Shown here: piece by piece, positions 1 through 6,469 of the stretch
Layout: the number at the start of each line of letters is the position of its first letter
Numbering within the stretch: the stretch's first letter is position 1
Source of the DNA: Leucobacter sp.
Lineage (GTDB): Bacteria; Actinomycetota; Actinomycetes; Actinomycetales; Microbacteriaceae
DNA length: 7,760 nt
Direction of reading: 5' to 3'
Assembly (NCBI GenBank): GCA_012510755.1
Contig: JAAZHL010000018.1
Location: 1-7,760 of the forward strand
Translations under genes and position numbers: made by a program
Notes under the pieces: model-generated
What the model saw: the letters and a program-made list of their open reading frames with translations, nothing else
What the model was told of the DNA's origin: nothing
Databases searched by the model: none

Positions 1-1589
1 ACATCTATTCGATCGAAGACCTGAAACAGTTGATCTTCGACTTGAAGCGGGCCAACCCTGCCGCGCGCATTTCGACGAAGCTCGTGTCACAGTCAGGCAT
101 CGGCCCCGTGGCAGCTGGCGTGGCGAAGGCGCTCAGTGACGTGGTGTTGGTCTCTGGGTATGACGGTGGCACCGGCGCGAGCCCGATGAACTCGCTGAAG
201 CACGCGGGCGCACCCTGGGAGCTCGGGCTCGCCGAAGTGCAACAGACGCTCATGCTGAATGGCCTGCGTAACCGGGTGACGGTGCAGGTCGATGGGCAGC
301 TGCGCACGGGCCGTGATGTGGTGGTCGCGGCTCTGCTGGGCGCAGAAGAGTATGGTTTCGCCACCTCGGCGCTCGTGGTGGCCGGCTGCATCATGATGCG
401 GGTCTGTCACCTAGACACGTGCCCTGTTGGTGTGGCCACACAGAACCCTGAACTGCGCAGCCGGTTCACGGGCAAGGCAGAGCACGTCGTGAATTTCTTC
501 CAGTTCATTGCTGAAGAGGTGCGTGAGATCCTCGCCTCACTTGGCTATCGCACACTCGATGAGGCGATCGGTGACACTGCCGCGCTCGACATTGATGAGG
601 CGGTGCGGCACTGGAAGGCTGAGGGTCTCGACCTGACGCCGGTGCTGCGGGGCCCCGAATTCTCGGCCGCTGAACCGCGTCGCCACATGGTGCCGCAGCA
701 GCACGACCTCGAGAGCCATTTCGATCACGCGTTGATCGGGTATTCGTCGGCCGCGCTCGAGCGCCGCGAGCCGGTGGTCATCGATCTGCCGGTTCGCAAC
801 GTTGATCGCGCTGTGGGCACCATGCTCGGGCATGAGGTGACGAAGCGGTATGGCGCGGCCGGCCTGGCTGCCGACACGATCGACGTGACGTTGCGCGGCT
901 CGGCGGGGCAGTCGCTCGGGGCGTTTTTGCCCGCCGGCGTGACGCTGCGGTTGTACGGTGACGCGAACGATTACGTCGGCAAGGGTTTGAGCGGTGGCGA
1001 GATCGTCGTGCGCCCGCACACCGACTCGGGGCATACCGCCTCTGGCAACGTGATCGCCGGCAACGTGATCGGTTATGGGGCGACGAGCGGCACGCTGCAT
1101 CTTGCGGGCATCGTGGGTGAGCGGTTCTTGGTGCGAGGATCAGGCGCCACCGCCGTCGTTGAGGGCACCGGTGACCACGCCCTGGAATATTTCACGGGTG
1201 GGTTCGCGCTCGTGCTCGGCCCGACCGGTCGAAATATCGGTGCTGGCATGTCTGGCGGTGAAGCCGTGCTGCTCGACCTCGACCCCCTTGACGTGAACTC
1301 GGCAGAGCTCGTGAACGGGGCCTTGCTGTTGCAGCCGCTCGATGAACTGCGTCGTCAGCGGGTGCTTGATCTGCTGCAGCGGCATCTCGAGCAGACCGGG
1401 TCAGAAGTGGCGGCGAGGCTGCTCGCAGAGCTTGCGACGAACGCACAGGCGACGTGGGCGCGATTCACCCACCTAATTCCGCGCAATTACGCGCGGGTGC
1501 TTGAGATTCATGAACTTGCTGGGCGAAATGGCCTCGACCCAGACGGCGAAACAACTTGGAACCAAATTTTGGAGGTGACCCGTGGCTGA
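1..1589 (+). CDS. gltB: Glutamate synthase (NADPH) large subunit, C-terminal part (5' end outside window)
   Basis: Large (alpha) subunit of bacterial glutamate synthase (GOGAT), which together with GltD makes two glutamates from glutamine and 2-oxoglutarate using NADPH. The open frame runs in from the left edge (first full codon at 3), so about 528 C-terminal residues of a roughly 1500-residue protein are present. Visible parts, in order: the end of the FMN-binding synthase barrel, with the SGYDGGTGASP segment near 154-186; the 3Fe-4S cluster cysteines in C-x5-C-x4-C spacing (codons at 387, 405 and 420), followed by PVGVATQNPEL; and the glycine-rich right-handed beta-helix domain (about 870-1290, repeated G-x-x-G-x-x-x-G steps such as YVGKGLSGGEIVV and NIGAGMSGGEAVLLD). 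It ends with a short helical tail. The glutaminase domain with its N-terminal catalytic cysteine lies outside the window. The frame is intact, and the stop codon overlaps the gltD start, so the two are co-translated. Identity is very secure from the motifs. Confidence 0.97.
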   Translation, partial: IYSIEDLKQLIFDLKRANPAARISTKLVSQSGIGPVAAGVAKALSDVVLVSGYDGGTGASPMNSLKHAGAPWELGLAEVQQTLMLNGLRNRVTVQVDGQLRTGRDVVVAALLGAEEYGFATSALVVAGCIMMRVCHLDTCPVGVATQNPELRSRFTGKAEHVVNFFQFIAEEVREILASLGYRTLDEAIGDTAALDIDEAVRHWKAEGLDLTPVLRGPEFSAAEPRRHMVPQQHDLESHFDHALIGYSSAALERREPVVIDLPVRNVDRAVGTMLGHEVTKRYGAAGLAADTIDVTLRGSAGQSLGAFLPAGVTLRLYGDANDYVGKGLSGGEIVVRPHTDSGHTASGNVIAGNVIGYGATSGTLHLAGIVGERFLVRGSGATAVVEGTGDHALEYFTGGFALVLGPTGRNIGAGMSGGEAVLLDLDPLDVNSAELVNGALLLQPLDELRRQRVLDLLQRHLEQTGSEVAARLLAELATNAQATWARFTHLIPRNYARVLEIHELAGRNGLDPDGETTWNQILEVTRG

Positions 1590-3150
1590 TGCGCAGGGCT
1601 TTTTGAAACTCCGTGAGCGCGAGCTGGCGCCAAAGCGCCCAGTGGCGCTGCGGCTCATGGACTGGCGTGAGGTGGTCGACCCGGCAGACCCGACATTGGT
1701 GGCGCGGCAGGCTTCACGGTGTATGGACTGTGGGGTGGCGTTTTGTCACCAGGGGTGCCCGCTTGGCAACTTGATTCCGGAGTGGAATGACCTGGTGCAG
1801 CGCGGCCGTGGCCGTGAGGCGCTCGAGCGGTTGCACTCGACAAACAACTTCCCTGAGTTCACGGGGCGTGCCTGCCCGGCGCCGTGTGAGTCCGCGTGTG
1901 TGTTGGGCATCAACCAGCCTGCCGTGACCATCAAACAGATCGAGAACTCGATCATTGATGAGGGGTTCGCAAACGGCTGGGTGAGCCCGCAGCCGCCCGA
2001 GAGACTCACCGGCAAAACGGTGGCCGTTGTTGGCTCGGGGCCCGCGGGTCTTGCCGCTGCGCAGCAACTGACGCGAGCCGGGCACACCGTGGTCGTGTTT
2101 GAACGCGATGAACAGCCGGGCGGCCTGTTGCGTTTCGGTATTCCCTCGTTCAAGCTCGAGAAGCATCTGGTTGAGCGTCGCATTGCGCAGATGAAAGACG
2201 AGGGCACTCGTTTTCGCACCGGTGTCGAGCTTGGGCGTGACATGAGCTGGGCAGAGTTGCGGCGTCGCTACGATGCCGTGGTGGTGGCGACTGGCGCGAC
2301 GGTGCCGCGCAATCTTGATGTGAGCGGTTACGAGCATGCGGGCGTGCATGTGGCGATGGACTACTTGACCGCTCAGAATCGGGCAGAAGATCGTGCTGCT
2401 GGGCTTATTGATGCGCGGGTTGATGGGCTGGCCGAAGACCGTGTTGCTGAACTGGCTTCTGGGCCGGCTGCTGAGGTAACCGATGGGCAGTCCAAGGGGC
2501 GGGCTGCTTCGCTCAGCACGATCGATGCGGCAGGCAAACACGTGGTCGTGATTGGCGGCGGTGACACCGGTGCCGACTGTGTGGGCACTGCGCACCGCCA
2601 GGGTGCAGCTTCGGTGACGAGTCTCGCGATTGGGGCGAAGCCGCCTGTGCGCCGCACCGGCTCGCAGCCGTGGCCGACGCACCCGACACTGTTCGAGGTG
2701 TCGAGCTCGCACGAAGAAGGCGGGCAGCGCAACTATCTTGCCTCGACCGTCGAGATCGTTGCTGATGAAAGCGGCACCGTTCGTGGCGTGCTGGTGGCCG
2801 AGACCGGCATCAGCGAGCGGGGTCGTGAACCGATCGCGGGCACTGAGCACCTGATTCGGGCTGATCTGGTGCTCATCGCGATGGGCTTCACGGGGGCCGA
2901 AGAGATTGAACCTGACGGTGGATTCGTGCTGCCGCAGGGGGGCAAACACACGTTTGTGCGCGATGAGCGCTATGCGACGAATCTGCCGGGGGTGTTTGTG
3001 GCGGGCGACGCAGGTCGCGGGCAGTCGCTCATCGTGTGGGCGATTGCTGAGGGCAGGTCTGCCGCCGCAGCGGTCGACGAATACTTGCTGTCAAAGGTGT
3101 CGGTGCTGCCGACACCCGTGCGCGCGAGCGACCATGCGTTTAGTCTGTGA
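1582..3150 (+). CDS. gltD: Glutamate synthase (NADPH) small subunit
   Basis: Beta subunit of glutamate synthase; it takes electrons from NADPH through FAD and passes them via iron-sulfur clusters to GltB. The protein has 522 residues. The GTG start at 1582 is chosen because GGAGG (1571-1575) lies 6 nt upstream and the product begins MADAQGFLK as in the family. Two N-terminal cysteine sets are present (C47, C50, C55, C59 and C98, C102, C106), which ligate 4Fe-4S clusters. An FAD-binding GSGPAG sits at 151-156, the NADPH-binding GGGDTGAD at 325-332, and the C-terminal FAD contact GDAG at 475-478. The start overlaps the end of gltB by 8 bp, indicating translational coupling. It is longer than I expect for GltD: residues about 268-312, between the FAD-side strand and the NADPH site, look like a low-complexity insertion that contains an internal duplication (AEDRAAGL and AEDRVAEL). 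All cofactor motifs are intact, so the insertion should not abolish function. The last codons form the first unit of a downstream degenerate repeat. Confidence 0.97.
   Translation: MADAQGFLKLRERELAPKRPVALRLMDWREVVDPADPTLVARQASRCMDCGVAFCHQGCPLGNLIPEWNDLVQRGRGREALERLHSTNNFPEFTGRACPAPCESACVLGINQPAVTIKQIENSIIDEGFANGWVSPQPPERLTGKTVAVVGSGPAGLAAAQQLTRAGHTVVVFERDEQPGGLLRFGIPSFKLEKHLVERRIAQMKDEGTRFRTGVELGRDMSWAELRRRYDAVVVATGATVPRNLDVSGYEHAGVHVAMDYLTAQNRAEDRAAGLIDARVDGLAEDRVAELASGPAAEVTDGQSKGRAASLSTIDAAGKHVVVIGGGDTGADCVGTAHRQGAASVTSLAIGAKPPVRRTGSQPWPTHPTLFEVSSSHEEGGQRNYLASTVEIVADESGTVRGVLVAETGISERGREPIAGTEHLIRADLVLIAMGFTGAEEIEPDGGFVLPQGGKHTFVRDERYATNLPGVFVAGDAGRGQSLIVWAIAEGRSAAAAVDEYLLSKVSVLPTPVRASDHAFSL
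2383..2453 (+). repeat. Imperfect 23-bp direct repeat, 48-bp period, inside gltD
   Basis: Copies at 2383-2405 and 2431-2453 match at 18 of 23 positions by hand comparison and lie exactly 48 bp (16 codons) apart, so both are read in the same frame and give AEDRAAGL and AEDRVAEL. They fall in a stretch of GltD that appears extra compared with the typical family spacing. A local in-frame duplication followed by drift would explain this. The rest of the stretch (to about 2518) is rich in Ala, Gly, Ser and Asp and shows no clear further copy. Confidence 0.55.
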
Positions 3151-3247
3151 ACGGTGCCAATGCGTTTTGTGAGCATAACCAGTGCTTGGTGCACGACGCC
3201 AGTGCTTGGTGTGCGGCGCCAAAGCCTTATGAGCGGAGCCAGTGATG
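3132..3247 (+). repeat. Degenerate ~20-bp tandem repeat filling the gltD-dapC gap
   Basis: Units start with CCA. Unit 0 (3132-3156) contains the last codons and stop of gltD. Unit 1 is 3157-3178, unit 2 is 3179-3198, unit 3 is 3199-3218 and unit 4 is 3219-3238; a partial unit at 3239-3247 holds the dapC start. Units 2 and 3 are clearest: both begin CCAGTGCTTGGTG and differ at only 3 of 20 positions. Units 0 and 1 share CCA(A)TGCGTTT. Unit 4 keeps CCA...GC...GCGGAG, and its GGAG serves as the dapC ribosome binding site. The period is not a multiple of three, so it is not a coding repeat. The half-palindromic CCAgtgctTGG could be a protein site, but no family is recognised. Confidence 0.6.
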
Positions 3248-4375
3248 CAGACAAGTGACACCCCCACGCAGCGGGGCCTTGCGGAGTTTCCGTGGGACGC
3301 AATGGCGCCATATGCCAAGGTCGCAGCGAGCCACGAAGGCGGTGCCATCGACCTGTCGGTGGGTTCACCGGTCGATGCCACACCTAAGGTGGTGACCGAG
3401 GCCCTCGCCGCCGCAGCCGATGCGCATCGCTACCCGCTCACCGCGGGCACCGCCGAACTGCGGTCAGCGATCGCCGCCTGGTATCGGCGCAGGCGTGGGG
3501 TGACGGTTGCCGAAGATGCGGTGCTGCCCACGATCGGCTCGAAAGAGCTGGTGGCGTTGCTGCCGCTCTTGCTCGGGCTCGGCCCGGGAGACGCCGTCGT
3601 ATTTCCGCAGATCGCTTACCCGACATACGCGGTCGGGGCGCAACTTGTGGGTGCCGAGGCGCTCGCGCTCGACAACCCTGCTGACTGGCCCCAACACACG
3701 AAACTGGTGTGGCTCAACTCGCCCTCAAACCCAGACGGGCGGGTGCTCGACATCGATGCGTTGCGTGAGGCGGTGGTGCGCGCACGCGAACTCGGCGCCG
3801 TGATCGTGAGCGATGAGTGTTATGCCGAGCTTGGCTGGGAAGGCCCGTGGCGGTCGACCCCGATTCCGTCGGTGCTCGATCCTCGTATCATGCAAAACGA
3901 TCACACCGGGGTGCTCGCAACATACTCACTGAGCAAGCAATCGAACCTCGCAGGATACCGGGCGGCGTTCGTCGCGGGCGACCCGTCGCTGATCGCGCGG
4001 CTGCTTGCGGTGCGCAAACACGCAGGGCTGATCGTTGCGGCGCCAGTGCAGGCGGCCAAGGTGGCGGCGCTCGGCGATGACGCACACGTCGAGGCGCAGA
4101 AGCAGCGTTATGGCGCGCGGCGTGAGGTGCTGCTGCGGGGGCTGCGGGCGGCCGGGTTTCAGGTTGACGACAGCATCGCGGGGTTGTATTTGTGGGCGAC
4201 GCTGCATGAGGACGCATGGCAGACGATTGCGGCGCTCGCGCAGCACGGCATTCTCGCAGGCCCGGGGCACATCTACGGGGAGCAGTCGCGGCAGCACGTG
4301 CGGTTCGCGTTGACGGCAAGCGACGCAGACATTGCTGAGGCGGCCCGCAGACTTGAGGCCTTTCGCGCGAGCTAG
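3245..4375 (+). CDS. dapC: Succinyldiaminopimelate transaminase (class I/II PLP aminotransferase)
   Basis: PLP-dependent aminotransferase of the actinobacterial DapC type. DapC moves an amino group from glutamate to N-succinyl-2-amino-6-oxopimelate in the succinylase branch of lysine and diaminopimelate synthesis, so it feeds peptidoglycan. Counting from the ATG at 3245 the protein has 376 residues. It has the N-terminal GLAEFPWDAMAPY, the substrate-side YPLTAGTAELR (63-73), N162 in NSPSNPDGRV, the PLP pyridine aspartate D190 in VSDECYAEL, the Schiff-base lysine K231 in YSLSKQSNLAGYR, and the carboxylate-binding R353 in HVRFAL. A GTG at 3242 is an alternative start, but the GGAG at 3235-3238 is 6 nt from the ATG and only 3 nt from the GTG. 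The gene follows gltBD in the same direction, 94 bp away; GltBD makes the glutamate this enzyme uses. The fold class is certain; the precise substrate rests on overall resemblance to DapC, and another aminotransferase role cannot be fully excluded. Confidence 0.88.
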   Translation: MQTSDTPTQRGLAEFPWDAMAPYAKVAASHEGGAIDLSVGSPVDATPKVVTEALAAAADAHRYPLTAGTAELRSAIAAWYRRRRGVTVAEDAVLPTIGSKELVALLPLLLGLGPGDAVVFPQIAYPTYAVGAQLVGAEALALDNPADWPQHTKLVWLNSPSNPDGRVLDIDALREAVVRARELGAVIVSDECYAELGWEGPWRSTPIPSVLDPRIMQNDHTGVLATYSLSKQSNLAGYRAAFVAGDPSLIARLLAVRKHAGLIVAAPVQAAKVAALGDDAHVEAQKQRYGARREVLLRGLRAAGFQVDDSIAGLYLWATLHEDAWQTIAALAQHGILAGPGHIYGEQSRQHVRFALTASDADIAEAARRLEAFRAS

Positions 4376-4430
4376 TTGTGCCGCGCCCCGCAGTCGTCTC
4401 GCGCACCTAGTGCTCCCGCGCGGGCGCGGG
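4372..4430 (+). terminator. Two GC-rich hairpins after dapC, candidate terminator region
   Basis: The first hairpin starts in the dapC stop: CTAG (4372-4375) with CTAG (4407-4410), and GTGCCGCG (4378-4385) with CGCGCAC (4400-4406), leaving small mismatches. The second is CCCGCG (4415-4420) with CGCGGG (4425-4430), followed by TTCTC. Neither has a real T tract, so if they terminate transcription they do so in the U-poor style often seen in actinobacteria. They also lie beyond the 3' end of rnpB on the other strand and could act for both genes. Confidence 0.4.
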
Positions 4431-4487
4431 TTCTCGCCCTGCGACGGGATTTCAAGAAACATTAACCCAGATCAGCGGGCATTTTGG

Positions 4488-4862
4488 GGAATGGGCTAGC
4501 TGTACGCCGGGTCCTGTCCAACTGGCGAACCAGTCTGTGCGGTCATCTCTCTCGGCCCGCCGTTACCGACGGGCTCTAGCGGCCTACCCGAAGACTCAGC
4601 GAGCAGCGTCAACGTCTTCTGTCTGGCCTTGCTGCGAACGAGGTTTGCCTAGCCGCTCGTGTCACCACGAACGCTGGTGGTCTCTTACACCACCCTTTCA
4701 CCCTTACCGACTGACAGCGCCAGCAGGCAGGTCTACTTTCTGTTGCACTTTCTCGCGGGTCACCCCGGGTGGGTGTTACCCACCGTTCTGCTCTGTGCAG
4801 CCCGGACGTTCCTCGGCGCGTGTGTCGAAACACCGCGACGCGACCGCCCGCCAGCCCATTCC
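4488..4862 (-). ncRNA. rnpB: RNase P RNA, class A
   Basis: Catalytic RNA of RNase P, which trims the 5' leader of precursor tRNAs. On the minus strand all universal cores are present: GAGGAACGTCCGGGCTGC (4814-4797), ACAGAAAGTAGACCTGCC (4743-4726), GGTAAGGGTGAAAGGGTGG followed by GTAAGAGACCACC, and ACAGGACCCGGCGTACAG (4517-4500). The ends are set by a 12-bp P1 helix pairing 4862-4851 with 4499-4488, one G-U pair included. P2 (GCGGTC with GACCGC), P3 with a UUCG-capped arm, P12 with a GUGA loop (4657-4670), P18 with a GUAA loop (4555-4574), and a P19 hairpin ACTGG-TTCG-CCAGT (4521-4534), an element also seen in other actinobacterial RNase P RNAs, can be drawn. P15 (4614-4619 with 4590-4595) encloses an 18-nt L15. 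Length is about 375 nt, normal for class A. It is convergent with dapC and divergent from the SDR gene. Short open frames across it are spurious. Confidence 0.96.
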
Positions 4863-4869
4863 GGTTACC

Positions 4870-4897
4870 ATTCTACCTAAGCAAGGAGGCTTCAAGC
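4870..4897 (-). promoter_or_regulatory. Probable rnpB promoter
   Basis: On the minus strand TAGAAT (4875-4870) is a good -10 hexamer placed 7 nt before the 5' end expected from the P1 helix (4862). The -35 is weak: GCTTGA (4897-4892) at 16-bp spacing is the best match. The element lies on top of the ribosome binding site and start codon of the divergent SDR gene, so transcription initiation here and translation start there share the same bases. Confidence 0.55.
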
Positions 4898-4898
4898 G

Positions 4899-5759
4899 AT
4901 GAACGGTCACTGGAACGGCAAGGTCGCAGCAATCACGGGCGCGGCGAGCGGCATCGGGCGAGCGGTTGCGCTCGAACTCGACCGACGTGGCGTGAGCCTG
5001 GCGCTCGCTGACTGGGACGAACAGGGCCTGCATGACACCCGTGCCCTTCTGCAGCGCGATGCGTTCGTCACACAGGTCGATGTGGGCGACCGGCAACAGA
5101 TGGCGGCCTTCGCGGCCGGGGCAGCAGACGCCTATGGCACGGTGCACCAGATATACAACATTGCGGGTCTCGGCGGTGGCGCCACTCATATTGCTGACGA
5201 GAGCTATGACCAGTTCGAGCGCATGTTTGCGGTCAACGTCTGGGGCGTCATTCACGGCACGAAAGAGTTTTTGCCCTACCTGCTCGCCTCTGGTGATGGG
5301 CACGTGATCAACATTTCGAGCCTGAACGGCATCATGGCGCAACCCGGCATTGGCGCTTATTGCACGTCGAAGTTTGCTGTGCGTGGCTTCACCGAGGCGC
5401 TGCGTGCCGAGCTGTTGCTTGATCGGGCGCCGGTGCGGGTGACCGTGGTGCACCCTGGCGGGGTGCGCACCGCGATTCGTGATGCGAAGCCGGTGCACCT
5501 CGGTGGCCGACCTGGAGACGTCGAAGCTGAGGCCGCTTTCACCGAGGCTGAGCGGCGCCGCAATGAAATCTATAAGCAAAAGCTGTTCAAAATGACTGCT
5601 GATGAGGCCGCGAGTCAGATCGTGCGGGGCGTTGAACGCAAGAAGGGCAGGGTGCTGCTCGGGCAGGCCCGCTTCGTCGACAGGCTGGTTCGTGCGATTC
5701 CCGAGCACTACCCAAAGATTGTTGCTGCTTGGTCACGCAAAACTTTTCAAGCAACATAA
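4899..5759 (+). CDS. Short-chain dehydrogenase/reductase (classical SDR), substrate unknown
   Basis: NAD(P)-dependent oxidoreductase of 286 residues with a single Rossmann fold, expected to be cytoplasmic. The cofactor motif TGAASGIG is at 13-20, and an acidic D38 after strand 2 points to NAD(H) rather than NADP(H). The sequence NIAG is at 87-90. The catalytic set is N113, S141 (INISSLNG), Y154 and K158 (YCTSK), followed by HPGGVRT at 185-191. The C-terminal tail (about 225-286), with VRGVERKKGRVLLG and a basic VRAIPEHYPKIV stretch, resembles SDRs that act on lipid-like or hydrophobic alcohols, but the substrate cannot be read from sequence. The ATG at 4899 is supported by AAGGAGG (4883-4889), 9 nt upstream. 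Its 5' end is only 36 nt from the inferred rnpB 5' end, so its own promoter must lie within the rnpB region. I could not recognise one. The next gene follows after 58 bp with its own control site. Confidence 0.93.
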   Translation: MNGHWNGKVAAITGAASGIGRAVALELDRRGVSLALADWDEQGLHDTRALLQRDAFVTQVDVGDRQQMAAFAAGAADAYGTVHQIYNIAGLGGGATHIADESYDQFERMFAVNVWGVIHGTKEFLPYLLASGDGHVINISSLNGIMAQPGIGAYCTSKFAVRGFTEALRAELLLDRAPVRVTVVHPGGVRTAIRDAKPVHLGGRPGDVEAEAAFTEAERRRNEIYKQKLFKMTADEAASQIVRGVERKKGRVLLGQARFVDRLVRAIPEHYPKIVAAWSRKTFQAT

Positions 5760-5784
5760 GGAATAGCTTGCAGGGCAAGAAAGT

Positions 5785-5804
5785 TATAGTTCAAAGACTT
5801 GAAC
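5785..5804 (+). promoter_or_regulatory. Palindromic operator candidate with -10-like element
   Basis: GTTCAA (5789-5794), AGAC (5795-5798) and TTGAAC (5799-5804) form a perfect inverted repeat with 6-bp arms. It overlaps a TATAGT hexamer (5785-5790) that could be a -10, although no well-spaced -35 was found. The palindrome lies 1 nt before the AAAGGA ribosome binding site area of the next gene. The size and symmetry fit a dimeric winged-helix repressor of the MarR or HxlR sort, an inference only. The arms are too short and AT-rich to be an obvious terminator for the preceding SDR gene. Confidence 0.5.
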
Positions 5805-5817
5805 GAAAGGATCACGC

Positions 5818-6459
5818 ATGACCCACATTACTGTTTTTGGAGCCTCAGGCTACGCGGGGTCGCACATCATTGAGGCTGCGGCTGTTCGTGGCTTCGAGGT
5901 GACCGCAGTCAGCAGAGGCGAGGTGGCCGAGCAGATTGCTGGCGTCGATTACGTGCGTGGTTCATTGCTGTCAGCCGAGGATCGTGCCAAGGCACTGCAC
6001 GGTACCGATGCCGTGGTCGTTGCCGTGTCTGCACGCGGCGATATGTTGGGCCAGGTTCGTGACGCGATTGCCGCGCTTGCGGGCGAGGCTGCGGCGAGCG
6101 GGGTGCGTCTTGGCGTGATTGGTGGCGCCGGTTCGCTGCGTGTGGCTGAGGGCGGCGCGCGCATCGTCGATTCGGGGTTTCCAGAAGAATTCAAGCCTGA
6201 AGCGCTTGAAATGGCTGACGTGCTTGACGATCTTCGCGGCAGCCATGAGGGCCTTGACTGGTTTTTTGTTAGCCCCGCAGGCGATTTTGGCTCGTTCAAC
6301 CCGGGCGAGTTTCGTGGCGAATACCGAGTCGGCGGAGACGTGCTCTTGGTAGACGAGCAGGGCAAGAGCGACATTAGCGGCGCTGATTTTGGGGTTGCGA
6401 TCGTTGACGAGATTGAGCAGCCTCAGCACCGCCGCAAGCGCTTCACTGTCGCATACTGA
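5818..6459 (+). CDS. NAD(P)H-binding protein, YwnB/NmrA-like atypical SDR
   Basis: Small Rossmann-fold protein of 213 residues resembling the COG2910 group (often labelled putative NADH-flavin reductase or NAD(P)H-binding protein). The N-terminal nucleotide-binding motif G-x-x-G-x-x-G is GASGYAG at 8-14. VSR at 31-33 after strand 2 suggests NADP(H). Strand 4 has VVVAVSARGD, strand 5 has VIGGAGSL (100-107), and the C-terminal SDISGADFGVAIVDEIE (184-200) and HRRKRFTVAY (204-213) are typical of this group. The tyrosine-lysine pair of classical SDRs is not evident, so it may be a redox sensor or a non-classical reductase. The ATG at 5818 has AAAGGA (5806-5811) 6 nt upstream. The palindrome at 5789-5804 suggests it is regulated separately from the SDR gene. 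The biochemical substrate is unknown. Confidence 0.88.
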   Translation: MTHITVFGASGYAGSHIIEAAAVRGFEVTAVSRGEVAEQIAGVDYVRGSLLSAEDRAKALHGTDAVVVAVSARGDMLGQVRDAIAALAGEAAASGVRLGVIGGAGSLRVAEGGARIVDSGFPEEFKPEALEMADVLDDLRGSHEGLDWFFVSPAGDFGSFNPGEFRGEYRVGGDVLLVDEQGKSDISGADFGVAIVDEIEQPQHRRKRFTVAY

Positions 6460-6469
6460 GGTTGCGGCA

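Noticed and set aside
1714..2949. Long open frame of about 411 codons on the minus strand opposite gltD
   Set aside because: Composition is Arg/His/Pro-rich without family motifs, and the plus strand encodes a complete GltD with all cofactor residues. It is a high-GC shadow frame.
3157..3240. Possible CRISPR array in the repeated gap
   Set aside because: Units are contiguous at about 20 bp with no unique spacers and no cas genes nearby, so it is a simple degenerate tandem repeat.
4537..4902. Plus-strand open frame of about 121 codons across the noncoding stretch
   Set aside because: It is the antisense of RNase P RNA, has Arg/Ser/Cys-rich low-quality translation and no ribosome binding site.
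4776..5708. Open frame of about 310 codons on the minus strand opposite the SDR gene
   Set aside because: No recognisable motifs, it runs into rnpB, and the plus strand has a full SDR with catalytic residues and a good ribosome binding site.
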